Shown here: piece by piece, positions 7,864-16,575 of the stretch
Layout: the number at the start of each line of letters is the position of its first letter
How positions within the stretch are numbered: the first letter of the stretch is position 1
Origin: CAZCEC01 sp964497615
GTDB lineage: Bacteria; Chloroflexota; Anaerolineae; Anaerolineales; UBA6663
DNA: 34,338 nucleotides
NCBI GenBank assembly: GCA_964497615.1
Contig: CAZCEC010000068.1
Coordinates: 1 to 34,338, forward strand
Direction of reading: 5' to 3'
Program-made: the position numbers and the translations under genes
Notes under the pieces: model-generated
Told to the model about the DNA's origin: nothing
Databases searched by the model: none
The model's input: only the letters and a program-made list of their open reading frames with translations

Positions 7864-8991
7864 ATGGACACTAACCTAGCCCAGGAGCCTGCCTTGAGCC
7901 TCGATCTCGCCGGTCGCGTCCTTGATCTCGCCTGCCAGATTCAGCAAATCCCCGCCCCCACCTTCGAGGAGGCCCAGCGCGCCGCGTTCGTGCAGGCGCA
8001 GTTCCAGGCCCTCGGGTTGGCGGATGTGGAGATAGACGACCTCAACAACGTCTACGCGCGCCGGCCCGGCCAGGGCCAGGCCTCGCCCGTGCTGGTCACC
8101 GCCCACACCGATACCGTCTTCCCCCGCGACACGCCCCTCACCCTCGAACGCACCGCCGACCGCATCTCCGGCCCCGGCATTGGCGACAACTCCCTCGGCG
8201 TGGCTGGGTTGTTAGGCGTAATTTCGGCTCTGGAGGGCGTCACCCTGCCCGGCGATCTGATCCTCGCCGCCAACACGGGCGAGGAGGGCCTGGGCGACCT
8301 GCGCGGGATGCGGCGCGTGATGGACCGCTGGGGCGAGCAGGTCAGCGCCACCATCGTGCTGGAGGGCATGGCCCTGGGCCACATCAACCACGTGGCCATC
8401 CAGGTCCGGCGCTACCGCGTCACGGCCCGCGCCGAGGGCGGTCACAGCTGGATGTACTTCGGCCGGCCCTCCGCCATCCACACCCTGGTTCGCCTGGGCA
8501 GCAAGATCACCGACCTCATCCTGCCCCTCACGCCCAAAACGACCTACAACATCGGCACCATCAGCGGCGGCACTTCCGTCAACACCATCGCCCGTGAGGC
8601 CAGCTTCGACCTGGACCTGCGCTCGGAGGCGCCCGGCCTGCTGGAGGCGGTGGCGGCCCGCGTCGAGGCATTGGCGGCTGGTTTCAACACCGGGGAGGTG
8701 CAGGTGGAGGCCCGCGTCATCGGCGACCGTCCGGCTGGCAGCCTGCCCCGCGAGCACCCGTTGGTGCAGTTGGCGGCCCGATCATTGGAGGCCGCCGGCA
8801 TCGCGGGCTACAGCTTCGAAGCCGGTTCCACCGATGCCAACATCCCTCTCAGCCGCGGCTTGCCCTGCGTCTGCATCGGCCTCACCCGCGGCGCGAACTC
8901 GCATCGCCCCGACGAGTACATCGAGACACGCGACCTCGCCAAGGGCCTGGATGCCATCGTCCGCACCGTCACGGGGGCATTTACCTTGTAG
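7864..8991 (+). CDS. M20-family metallopeptidase/amidohydrolase
   Basis: 375 aa, a di-zinc M20 enzyme (carboxypeptidase/aminoacylase/PepT clan). Metal ligands fit H81 and the D83 helper (TAHTDTVF), D108 (GIGDNS), the E140-E141 catalytic pair (NTGEEGLG), E167 (VLEGMA) and H347 (ANSHRPDE). EGGHSW (191-196) opens the lid/dimerisation domain. The frame is open to 7798, but that overlaps the kinase; ATG 7864, four bases after the kinase stop, implies translational coupling. The substrate is unknown. Pairing with an aspartoacylase-like M14 enzyme suggests hydrolysis of an N-acyl amino acid or a dipeptide-like compound. Confidence 0.9.
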   Translation: MDTNLAQEPALSLDLAGRVLDLACQIQQIPAPTFEEAQRAAFVQAQFQALGLADVEIDDLNNVYARRPGQGQASPVLVTAHTDTVFPRDTPLTLERTADRISGPGIGDNSLGVAGLLGVISALEGVTLPGDLILAANTGEEGLGDLRGMRRVMDRWGEQVSATIVLEGMALGHINHVAIQVRRYRVTARAEGGHSWMYFGRPSAIHTLVRLGSKITDLILPLTPKTTYNIGTISGGTSVNTIAREASFDLDLRSEAPGLLEAVAARVEALAAGFNTGEVQVEARVIGDRPAGSLPREHPLVQLAARSLEAAGIAGYSFEAGSTDANIPLSRGLPCVCIGLTRGANSHRPDEYIETRDLAKGLDAIVRTVTGAFTL

Positions 8992-9014
8992 GCCTTCACA
9001 GCGCCTTGCGACGC

Positions 9015-9049
9015 CTTATCGAGACGGCCCGCTGGGCCGTCTCGATAAG
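9015..9049. repeat. GAGACGG palindrome, copy 2
   Basis: A 16-bp perfect stem, CTTATCGAGACGGCCC (9015-9030) with its complement at 9034-9049, around a GCT triplet. There is no following T-tract. It lies between the M20 and M14 genes and could attenuate transcription or protect the upstream mRNA. The inner GAGACGG/CCGTCTC arms match the hairpin at 52-74. Confidence 0.8.
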
Positions 9050-9077
9050 ACATTCGCGCTACTCCGAGGAGAGCACC

Positions 9078-10202
9078 ATGCCGATTCAGGTTGGCACCGC
9101 CCGAGCCGCGCCCGGCCGCATCAAATACGGCACTTACGACCTGGTCACCCACCCCGTCGGCGGCGCCGACGCCATGCCCGTCATCCTCGCTCAGGGCGAC
9201 CCCGCCGGCCCGGTGTTCTGGGTCCTGGCCGGCATCCACGGCCCGGAGCACACCGGCCTCCAGGTCATCCATCGCACCATCACCCGCGACCTGGTCCGTC
9301 ACCTTCACGGCACCATCGTGGCCCTGCCTGCCCTCAATCCGGCCGGCCTGCGTACCATGCAGCGGCAGGCCTACTACCACAACGCCGACCCCAACCGCCT
9401 ATGGCCCGATGGCAAGCCCCCAACCGCCCTCGGCCTGGACGACGACCCGCCTTCCTCCCTGGAAAGAGCCTACGGGCGCCTGTTCGACGATATCAGGCAG
9501 ATCGGCGGCTGTGCGGTGGACCTGCACAACGCCTGGATCGGCTCAGTCTCATTTGTCTTCCGCGACCGGGTGTTCTACCGCAATGATGGCACACCAAAGG
9601 AACGCAAGTCGGCGCGGGCGGCAGCGCAAAACGTTGATGCCCAGGTCGCCGCCATGTGCGCCGCCTACGGCCATGCCATCGTTCAGGAAATGCCCGTCAA
9701 GCACTACCTGGCCCAAAAGCTCCACCGCTCCACCACCGCCGCCATCACCAACCTGCTGCGCCTCCCTGCCGTCACCATGGAGCTGGGCACCGGCGCTGTG
9801 CCGGACCCTGCCATCGTCCGTGCCGCTGCCGCTGGCCTGCGCAACATCATGCGCTGGGCGGGCATGCTGCCCGGCGACCCGGAACCTATCACCGGCATCC
9901 CGCGCCCCATGCCAGGCTTCCCGTGCCGCCGCCTGTCGGCCCCGCGCGTCAGCCAGCCCTGCGTCATTCATCACTTGTGTGAAGCTGGAGACTCGATCCA
10001 GGCCGGCCAGCCCCTCGCGGAGGTGCGCGATATGTGGGGCCGCCCCATTGCGGAAAAGGTGCTCAAGAGCGAGCACGACGGCTGGGTCATTGGCCGCAAC
10101 AGCGGCGTGCTGTACTACCCCGGTCAGCCCATCTACGGCCTGGCCGTCCGGGCTGAACCGTCCACGGTCCAGCCCTATCCCAAGGACTTCTTCAAGTCGT
10201 AA
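9078..10202 (+). CDS. succinylglutamate desuccinylase/aspartoacylase-like M14 deacylase
   Basis: 374 aa of the AstE/AspA-like branch of the M14 zinc carboxypeptidases, which remove an acyl group from an N-acyl amino acid. The zinc set is H54 and E57 (AGIHGPEHTG) and H150 (VDLHNAW); the catalytic Glu is E235 (MELGTG). DPNRLWP (104-110) is the substrate-carboxylate Asn-Arg element. The C-terminal part (about 285-365) has the beta-barrel repeats (GDSIQAGQPLAEV, GWVIGRNSGVLYY) that follow the catalytic domain in this family. ATG 9078 follows GAGGAGAG (9066-9073), a strong ribosome site. It is the third gene of the kinase-M20 operon, across a hairpin. Its stop is 8 bp from the stop of the convergent VWA gene. 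Confidence 0.88.
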   Translation: MPIQVGTARAAPGRIKYGTYDLVTHPVGGADAMPVILAQGDPAGPVFWVLAGIHGPEHTGLQVIHRTITRDLVRHLHGTIVALPALNPAGLRTMQRQAYYHNADPNRLWPDGKPPTALGLDDDPPSSLERAYGRLFDDIRQIGGCAVDLHNAWIGSVSFVFRDRVFYRNDGTPKERKSARAAAQNVDAQVAAMCAAYGHAIVQEMPVKHYLAQKLHRSTTAAITNLLRLPAVTMELGTGAVPDPAIVRAAAAGLRNIMRWAGMLPGDPEPITGIPRPMPGFPCRRLSAPRVSQPCVIHHLCEAGDSIQAGQPLAEVRDMWGRPIAEKVLKSEHDGWVIGRNSGVLYYPGQPIYGLAVRAEPSTVQPYPKDFFKS

Positions 10203-10210
10203 CCGCCTCG

Positions 10211-13144
10211 CTACTCCGCCTTCTTCTCCCGCGCCCGCTTTTTTGCCAGCAGCGCGGCGCTCGTGGCCGCGGGTTGGGCGCCGCTGCCAGGCGCGGTTGA
10301 TGGAGGCGCTGGGTGCGCCTGAGTCTTCGTTTCAGGCATCGCCGCCGCTGTGGCGGCCGGCCCTTGTGCCTCCGCCGTCCGCACGATGGGCGCCACCACC
10401 GGCGTCTCGTGGGCCGCCGCGTCCTCCACCGATGGCTGCCCCGCCCGCCCCTTGGCCCGGAACAACGATGAAAGCTGCTCGGCGCGCTGCGCTGACACCG
10501 GCGCGGGCGCGGCCCGCCTCACCGTCAGCCACCCCATCAGGCGCTCCCAGCCGCGCTGCACCTCATACCGCGTCACCACCAGCCGCCGCACCGCGATGTC
10601 CAGCGGCAGCAGCGCCGCCGCCAGCAGCAGCAGCGCCGGCCACACCGGGCGCGTGGCGGCCCGCGGCGCGGGCAGGTCATGGGCATAAATGGCGCTCAGG
10701 TCGTCGCCCATCACCCTCCCGCCGGTGGCCGCTGCCACACGCGCCAGGAAGTTCGGGTCCGCCGCCAGCGTCTGGTACTCCGGCGAGTAGGACAGCACCC
10801 AGCCCGCCGTCTGCGCCACTTTCGCCTCGCCGCTGGCCGGGTCCCCGTCCGCGCCCGCCACGCGGATCAGGTACGCGCCCTCGGTCGTCGGCTCAAACAC
10901 GCCCACATACCGCCCTGGCGCTGTCTGCACCAGCGTCAGGGTCTGGGTCGTTCCGTCCGGCCCCACCACGTTCACCTGCATCGTCAGCCCGTTCAGATAA
11001 TCGCCGGCCTCCGATTGCGCGTCCACCGTGACAATGGCCTGATCCCCCTTCTCCGTCACGGTCACTTCCACGTTCGACGGTGTGCCGGTGCTGATGGTGT
11101 AGCGCACCACCTGCGCCCAGAAGCGCACGTACTGCTCCCACGTCACCCAGTTCTTCGCCCACCGCCCCGTCGCGTCCGAGGTCCACGCCACCGACCGGCC
11201 CAGCCCATACTGCCACGCCGCCAGAATCGGGTCGTCCTGCGCCGACACCAGCACCGATTGCGCCGCGTCCTTGGTGGTCGCGCCCACGTAGCCCAGCAGC
11301 GACGGCACCGCTTCGATCCCATTCAGCATGGGGCTGGGATTCACCCGCCGCGGAAAGAATTCTTCCTCGATGATATAGGCCCGCGTCGCCAGCGCCGTCT
11401 CCTCGGTAAAGATAGTGGGGATGGAGGCCGGGTCGGCCGCGAAGTGGTACAGCCCGCCGCCTGCCTCAGCCAGTTGCGGCAGGAATGGCGCGGCGTCCGA
11501 GCCCACGCCCACCGCCGACAGGGTGATGCCGTAATCGTCGTGCATGGCCGTGATCATCTCGGCGATGCCGGTCGGGTCTGCGCCCCCGTCCGTGAGCAGG
11601 ATGATGTGCTTGACGGCCGAGTCGTCCTCGGGCAGCACCTGCGACGCTGCCTGCACGCCGGCAAAGATGTCGGTCCCGCCGTCGGCGCGGATGCTGCCGA
11701 TGCCGTTCACAATGTCGTCGTAGTTTTCCAGGCCGGTGATGGGCACCGCCCAGGCCGCGCTGTCGTCAAAGGCGATCACGCCCACTTTATCGGTGGGCAT
11801 CAGCAGTTCCAGCGAGCGCAGGGCCGCCTCCTTGGCCAGGTCCACCTTGGTGGCCCCGCCCGACGAATCCGCCATGCTGCCCGACTTGTCGATGATAAAC
11901 ACGATGGTCAGGCGCGGCCGGCGCAGTTGGTCCTTGATCTGCATCTCCACCGGCAGAGTCTCTTCCAGCGGCGTACGGAAGTACCCGCCCACCCCATAGG
12001 ACGACGGCCCGCCCACCGCCAGCAGCCCGCCGCCCAGGTCGCGCACGTACGACTGGATGGCCGCCATCTGGCGCTGCGAAAGCTGCCCCGCCGGCACATC
12101 CACCAGGATCACCGAGACGTACTCCGACAGCTCGGCCAGCTCGGAGGGCAGCCCGGTCGGCTCCACCACGTCCACCAGGATGTTGGCGGCTGCCAGCGCC
12201 GCCGCCAGTTCCCGCGCCTCGTCCACCCCATCTCGCGGTTCAGGATTCTCTACCAGCAGCACGCGCGGCGGCCCTGCGATCTGCGCGAACGCGGCTAGCT
12301 CGTTGTTCTGGTAGAAGACGTCGCTCCCCGCCAGCGGGATGATCTGCACCCGGTACTCGGCGAAACCCGGCGCTCCAGCCGTCAGCGGCAGGACGTACGG
12401 GTTGGTGCCCCGCCGCAGTTCCAGCACGCCCTCGTACACCACCGTCGTCCCCGCCAGCACCCGCACCCCCACCCTTTGGTCCACCGTCGAGTCGATGGTC
12501 ACTTCCAGGCCAAACTGCTCGCCCTCGCGCAAATTGGCCGGCGCGGTGACGGTCGTCACCACCGCCTCCGCGCCGCTCTGCGCCGAGAACGGCACCACCA
12601 GGATTTGCACCCCGCTGGCCGCGGCCAGCCGCGCGGCCTCCAGCGCGTCACCCGTCGTCTCGATCCCGTCGGACAGGATGACCATGCGCCGGGCGCTGTC
12701 GGGCGGCAGCAGTGCCATCCCCAGCCGGATCGCCTCGGCCAGATCGGTTTGCAGGGTAGTTACGCGCGACGTGAACCCCTCCAGGGTCTTGCTCGCCGAA
12801 AGCGGGCGCTCCACCAGCGCGTCCCCGCCAAAGACGATCACGCCCGAACGGTCGTTGGGTCCCATTGTCTGCAATGCGGCCCGCACATAGTCCAGCGCCA
12901 CCTGCCGTGCCGCCGCCGGCATCGAGTCCGAGTGGTCTACCAGATAGACCACCGCCAGGTCCGCCGCCGCGCGCCGCATCTCTAGCCCCGCCAGCCCCAG
13001 GATCAGCAGCAGCGCGATGAGCAGCCGCAGCCCAAGGCTGATAATCTCGCGCCGCCGGCTCGGCCCGCGCGACGGCCGCCCCAGCCACACGATCAGCGGC
13101 AGGGCCAGCAGCAATACGAGAAGCCAGGGCGACGTGAACGTCAT
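10211..13144 (-). CDS. large membrane protein with two VWA domains and a glutamine-amidotransferase-like fold
   Basis: 977 aa. Two N-terminal membrane helices (about 6-22 and 35-53) are followed by VWA domain 1 with MIDAS DHSDS (70-74). Next come a beta-rich segment and a class I amidotransferase-like region (VILVDVPAGQL near 345-355; GGGLLAVGGPSSYG near 371-384) without an evident catalytic triad. VWA domain 2 has MIDAS DKSGS (419-423), DGGTDIFAG and LLTDGG. A carboxy-terminal helix (about 860-885) precedes a Pro/Ala-rich tail. VWA MIDAS sites bind a divalent ion and partner proteins. A TTG sits one codon upstream, but ATG 13144 is preferred. It is the last gene of the MoxR-DUF58-VWA series, so probably a client or partner of the MoxR ATPase. 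Confidence 0.88.
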   Translation of the reverse strand: MTFTSPWLLVLLLALPLIVWLGRPSRGPSRRREIISLGLRLLIALLLILGLAGLEMRRAAADLAVVYLVDHSDSMPAAARQVALDYVRAALQTMGPNDRSGVIVFGGDALVERPLSASKTLEGFTSRVTTLQTDLAEAIRLGMALLPPDSARRMVILSDGIETTGDALEAARLAAASGVQILVVPFSAQSGAEAVVTTVTAPANLREGEQFGLEVTIDSTVDQRVGVRVLAGTTVVYEGVLELRRGTNPYVLPLTAGAPGFAEYRVQIIPLAGSDVFYQNNELAAFAQIAGPPRVLLVENPEPRDGVDEARELAAALAAANILVDVVEPTGLPSELAELSEYVSVILVDVPAGQLSQRQMAAIQSYVRDLGGGLLAVGGPSSYGVGGYFRTPLEETLPVEMQIKDQLRRPRLTIVFIIDKSGSMADSSGGATKVDLAKEAALRSLELLMPTDKVGVIAFDDSAAWAVPITGLENYDDIVNGIGSIRADGGTDIFAGVQAASQVLPEDDSAVKHIILLTDGGADPTGIAEMITAMHDDYGITLSAVGVGSDAAPFLPQLAEAGGGLYHFAADPASIPTIFTEETALATRAYIIEEEFFPRRVNPSPMLNGIEAVPSLLGYVGATTKDAAQSVLVSAQDDPILAAWQYGLGRSVAWTSDATGRWAKNWVTWEQYVRFWAQVVRYTISTGTPSNVEVTVTEKGDQAIVTVDAQSEAGDYLNGLTMQVNVVGPDGTTQTLTLVQTAPGRYVGVFEPTTEGAYLIRVAGADGDPASGEAKVAQTAGWVLSYSPEYQTLAADPNFLARVAAATGGRVMGDDLSAIYAHDLPAPRAATRPVWPALLLLAAALLPLDIAVRRLVVTRYEVQRGWERLMGWLTVRRAAPAPVSAQRAEQLSSLFRAKGRAGQPSVEDAAAHETPVVAPIVRTAEAQGPAATAAAMPETKTQAHPAPPSTAPGSGAQPAATSAALLAKKRAREKKAE

Positions 13145-13156
13145 CAACCGTTAACA

Positions 13157-13231
13157 GGTATGTAAGTATGTAGGTGTGCCCGGATGCCGTACACACCTAC
13201 ATACCTACATACCCACACACTTACACACCGA
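13157..13231 (-). repeat. octanucleotide array forming a long hairpin
   Basis: Left arm 13157-13178 and right arm 13192-13213 are inverted repeats of 22 nt with one mismatch, separated by 13 nt. Both arms are built of phased 8-nt units (CACACCTA, CATACCTA and variants). The octamers continue in phase to 13231, through the TAA stop (13221-13223) of the P-loop kinase gene. The hairpin separates that gene from the downstream VWA gene and may act as a transcript stabiliser or attenuator. Confidence 0.85.
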
Positions 13232-13727
13232 TCTTCACCACCTCATCAAACTCATCCCCCCCCGGCGCCTCCAGTTCGCGCGCCAGATCCGTCACCACCG
13301 CCTCCGGCACCGGGCGGTCGCCCCAGCCGCCGCCCGGCTTGCGGGCATTGCGCCCCAAGGCCGTCTCCAAGGGCAGGTCGAACCACACCGCCACCCGCCG
13401 TGCCCCGTGCTGGCGCGCCAGCCGCAGCACATCGGCCCGCCAGCTTCGCCGGATGTGCGTGGCATCCACGATCACGTTCTGCCCCGCCCGCAGCAATTGA
13501 GCCGCTCGTTCCCCGACGATGGCAAAGACGCGGTCCCCCTGCCCCTCCGCCGCGATGCCGGCTGCCTCCAGTTCATTGCGGATTTCATCCGACGCCACGA
13601 TGGCGGCCCTCAGCCGCGCCGCATTCGCCCGCGCCCAGGTGGTCTTGCCCGAGCCTTGCAGACCGATCAGCACATAGAGCGTCGGCCGGTCCGCCAGCGA
13701 TTGGAGCCCGGAGAGTGAGGCACTCAA
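13221..13727 (-). CDS. P-loop kinase, polynucleotide-kinase/AAA_33 type
   Basis: 168 aa. Walker A GLQGSGKT (22-29), SDEIR (46-50), VIVDATH (85-91) and an arginine lid (LGRNARKPGG, 124-133) followed by RPVPEAVV. Together these are the pattern of the T4 polynucleotide-kinase-like P-loop kinases; the acceptor is unknown. The frame is open to 13853, but the extra residues overlap the upstream VWA gene. TTG 13727 overlaps that gene's stop as TTGA and has a GGGG stretch before it, so translational coupling is likely. The last codons lie inside an octamer repeat. Its place between two VWA genes is unusual and may link nucleotide or small-molecule phosphorylation to that system. Confidence 0.82.
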   Translation of the reverse strand: MSASLSGLQSLADRPTLYVLIGLQGSGKTTWARANAARLRAAIVASDEIRNELEAAGIAAEGQGDRVFAIVGERAAQLLRAGQNVIVDATHIRRSWRADVLRLARQHGARRVAVWFDLPLETALGRNARKPGGGWGDRPVPEAVVTDLARELEAPGGDEFDEVVKIGV

Positions 13728-15646
13728 TCCCCAAGCTCCACGCGCTTCCGCTGAAAGATGCCCCGCCAGCCGCGCACCCTCGGCAGCGTCGCGCCGCGAT
13801 GATAGACCCACCACTCCACCACTAGCAGCAGGAAGGCCAGCCCCGCGATCCACGGCCAGAACTCAAGCTGGCCCTGATCCTCACGCACGGTGGCCGTCAC
13901 CTCGCTCCGCCCGATGCGAATGGTCCCTGCCGGTCGAATGTCCGATTCCGCTGGATCGAACAGGTTGACGGCAAATTGCCCCACGCTGCCCTGGTTGGAG
14001 AACACGCGATAAAGCCCCAGGCGATACGTGTCGGCGAAGATGACGCCAGCCTCCGTGGCCGTGGCGGCGTACTGGATGCCGCTCGGGTCCTCGATGGTGA
14101 TGGCGGTATCGCCGCCGCTCGGCTTGATGGTGAGCGCTTCACCTGGCCGCAGCCCATCCGGCGCGGAAAAGGCCTGCGCGGGCGAGAGATAGCCCAGCAG
14201 GTTCGCCATCAGGATCGGATAGGTCACTTGCAGCGGCAGGTCCGAGGCGTGCAAATCGAAGGTGATCACCGCCACGCGCCGCCCGCCCGTCTCGCCTGCG
14301 AATACCAGCGGCCCGCCCTCCGCCTCCACCACCACCCGCGCCCAGTCCGGCAGCGCCACCTGGCTGGCCGCAAACAGGTGCACGTCGCTCCAATCCACAA
14401 AGGCCGCCAGCGGATCGTTCTGCGCCACCCTCAGCAGCCTCGTGTTCGTGAACTGCCCGCCGACTTCGAACAGGCTGTTGCTGGGCGGGTTGATCAGCAG
14501 CAGGTCGGCGGCCGGAAGTGTGTCGGTGATCACGCCGTCAAACACGTACAGGTCGAACAGCTCCGGCGGCAGGGGCTGATCCTGCTTGAGCCGGAAGGGC
14601 TGCAAGCCCAGCGGCTCCGCCAGCGCGGCGAAGACCTGTTCCAGAAACACGTTGCCGGGGGTGATGACCAGCACCCGCCCCGCGCTCGGCGGCTGAAAGA
14701 CCGCCCAGGCGGTGTCGTCCACCGGCAGCGCATCCAGCGGGCCCGTCTGCCCTGCCGGCAGCGATAGGCGCGCCTCGTATGCGGCGCTGCGCGCCGGCAG
14801 ATCAGCCAGGACCAATTCAGCGGTGCCCCCTGCCGGCACCACCAACTGCTCCGCCGTCGTCAGTTGTCCGTCAATTGATATGGACACGATCACGGCCCGC
14901 TCGGCATCGCCAAAGTTGGCGACGCTGGCAAACAACTGCGGCCCGCCCGCCGCGGCCCGCAGCGCCAGCGCCTGTAGCGCCAGGTTGTCCGCCGATTGGC
15001 CGATGGGCAGGTAGCGCACCTCCGCCGGCAGCGGCGGCAAGTCCTCCGGCAGCCCCCCATCCGAGACCACGACGACAATGCTGGCCTCCGCACTGCCTGC
15101 CCGCACCGAGCCGGCCGCCAGGGCCATCGCCGCTTCCCAGTCCGCCGGCACCTCGGACGGCCGGGCGCGGTCCAGCGCCTCCCGCAGCACTTCCTTGTTG
15201 GAGGTAGCCGGCGCCAGCACTTCCGGCTGGTGCCCCACCAGGATCAGCGACATCGCCCCGCCGCTGCCCAGCCCATCAATCATCTCGCGCACCGCGCCGC
15301 GCGCCAGCTCAAACCGCGTCGGCGCGCCGGCCACGTCGGCGGCCTGCATAGACGCAGACGCATCCAGCAGCACCACCAACGTCCCGCTCGCCACTGCCGG
15401 CACACGCAGGAAGGGCCGTGCCAGCGCCAGCGCCAGCGCCGCCAGCAGCAGCAATTGGAGGAAGAGCAGGAGATTTCGCCGCAGCCGCTGCCAGGGCGCA
15501 TTCGCCTCGCGGTCGCGCAGCAGCAGCTGCCACAGGAGGGTGGACGACACCTCCACCTCCCGCCGCCGCAGCTTCAGCATGTACAGGATCAGGATCGGAA
15601 CGGCCAGCAGGCCGAGCAGCAGGGCGAGGGGCGCTAGGAGAGCCAT
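13724..15646 (-). CDS. BatA-like VWA membrane protein
   Basis: 640 aa. Begins with the BatA/aerotolerance N-terminal region: a first helix (3-23), then LYMLKLRRREVEVSSTLLW, then a second helix (58-78). A VWA domain follows with MIDAS DASAS (95-99) and VVVSDGG near residue 200. A long beta-rich region with an amidotransferase-like patch follows, and a last helix (about 610-628, WPWIAGLAFLLLVVEWW) leaves a short basic tail. It likely faces the outside with both ends in the membrane. ATG 15646 lies 7 bp after the DUF58 stop, so it is operonic. In other bacteria, MoxR-DUF58-VWA sets act in envelope stress or the maturation of metal-containing proteins; the client here is unknown. Confidence 0.9.
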   Translation of the reverse strand: MALLAPLALLLGLLAVPILILYMLKLRRREVEVSSTLLWQLLLRDREANAPWQRLRRNLLLFLQLLLLAALALALARPFLRVPAVASGTLVVLLDASASMQAADVAGAPTRFELARGAVREMIDGLGSGGAMSLILVGHQPEVLAPATSNKEVLREALDRARPSEVPADWEAAMALAAGSVRAGSAEASIVVVVSDGGLPEDLPPLPAEVRYLPIGQSADNLALQALALRAAAGGPQLFASVANFGDAERAVIVSISIDGQLTTAEQLVVPAGGTAELVLADLPARSAAYEARLSLPAGQTGPLDALPVDDTAWAVFQPPSAGRVLVITPGNVFLEQVFAALAEPLGLQPFRLKQDQPLPPELFDLYVFDGVITDTLPAADLLLINPPSNSLFEVGGQFTNTRLLRVAQNDPLAAFVDWSDVHLFAASQVALPDWARVVVEAEGGPLVFAGETGGRRVAVITFDLHASDLPLQVTYPILMANLLGYLSPAQAFSAPDGLRPGEALTIKPSGGDTAITIEDPSGIQYAATATEAGVIFADTYRLGLYRVFSNQGSVGQFAVNLFDPAESDIRPAGTIRIGRSEVTATVREDQGQLEFWPWIAGLAFLLLVVEWWVYHRGATLPRVRGWRGIFQRKRVELGD

Positions 15647-15653
15647 AGAGCGG

Positions 15654-16568
15654 CTACTTCACCATGCCCCTCTGCCTCAAGTTGAACAACACCACCTCAT
15701 CCCACGGCACGCTCGTCGTCACCGGCACATAGTGAATGCGCCGCTTGAGGCAATAGGCCTCGATCTCGTCGCGCCACGCCGCCACCCGCCGCCGGTACAA
15801 CTCGCGCAGGCTGCCGTCCAGAGTCACGTCCTGCGGCGTGCCCGTCTCGGCATCGATCAGCCGCAGGTCCCCGGCCAGCGGCGGGTCCAATTCGTCCGGG
15901 GCCAGCAGGTGCAGCACCGCCACCTCGTGGCCGCGCCCCTGCAGCAGGCTCAGCCCAGCGCGGTGCCCGGCCGGCGAGAACATGTCCGAAATCAGAAACA
16001 ACAGCCCGGCCCGCCGCGTACCCAGCGCATAGCTCCGCAATGCCGCGTCCAGGTTCGTGGCGCCGCCCGGTTCCAGGTCTTGCAGGAATTGGAGCAATCG
16101 CAGGGTGTGCGGCCTGCCGCGCGCCGGGCCGAACTGCTCGGCCGTGCCCGTGTCGCGCAGCGCCGCCACGGTCAGCCGGTCGCCCGCCGCCAGCGCCACG
16201 TAGGCCAGCGCCGCCGCCAGCCGTTGAGCATAGCGAAACTTGTTCCGCGCCTCCGCCTCGGCATCGCCCGGCGCTGCCGCACCGGCGCCATAATCCATCG
16301 ACCGCGACGTGTCCACCAGCACGTGGACCGCCAGGTCTTCCTCTTCCTCCAGCAGCTTGATGTACGGGCGTTCCAGCCGCGCGTAGACGTTCCAGTCCAC
16401 CCGCCGCAGATCGTCGCCGCGCGTGTAGTCCCGGTAATCGGCGAACTCAATGCTGGTGCCGCGCTTGGTGGAGCGCCGCTCGCCCTTGATCTGCCCGGCC
16501 CGCACCTGCGCCGCCACCAGGGCCAGCCGGTCCAGCTTGCGGAGGGTCTTTTCATCAAAGAGTGCCAT
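15654..16568 (-). CDS. DUF58 domain protein
   Basis: 304 aa. The DUF58 signature is clear: SxEF...YRxYxxGDDxRxxDW appears as GTSIEFADYRDY plus TRGDDLRRVDW (37-59). It is followed by a VWA-like strand with DTSRS (86-90) and a second acidic strand LFLISDMF. No membrane helix is predicted, so it is cytosolic. DUF58 proteins are nearly always encoded beside a MoxR ATPase and VWA proteins, as here, and are thought to be part of the MoxR complex. The frame is open to 16622, but ATG 16568 (MALFDEKTLRKLDRLALVA) matches the usual family start. Confidence 0.92.
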   Translation of the reverse strand: MALFDEKTLRKLDRLALVAAQVRAGQIKGERRSTKRGTSIEFADYRDYTRGDDLRRVDWNVYARLERPYIKLLEEEEDLAVHVLVDTSRSMDYGAGAAAPGDAEAEARNKFRYAQRLAAALAYVALAAGDRLTVAALRDTGTAEQFGPARGRPHTLRLLQFLQDLEPGGATNLDAALRSYALGTRRAGLLFLISDMFSPAGHRAGLSLLQGRGHEVAVLHLLAPDELDPPLAGDLRLIDAETGTPQDVTLDGSLRELYRRRVAAWRDEIEAYCLKRRIHYVPVTTSVPWDEVVLFNLRQRGMVK

Positions 16569-16575
16569 GGTTAAG

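Noticed and set aside
10203..10210. Terminator between the convergent M14 and VWA genes
   Set aside because: Only 8 bp separate the stops, and no hairpin with a T-tract is seen there.
9091..11031. 646-codon plus-strand frame
   Set aside because: It crosses the M14 gene and the convergent VWA gene in the wrong frame and encodes Pro/Ala/Ser/Arg filler.
10679..12298. 539-codon plus-strand frame opposite the double-VWA gene
   Set aside because: His/Arg/Gln-rich and without any domain. The opposite strand has two VWA domains with intact MIDAS sites.
15078..16574. 498-codon plus-strand frame
   Set aside because: It spans BatA-like and DUF58 genes on the other strand and has only low-complexity Arg/Gln/His sequence.
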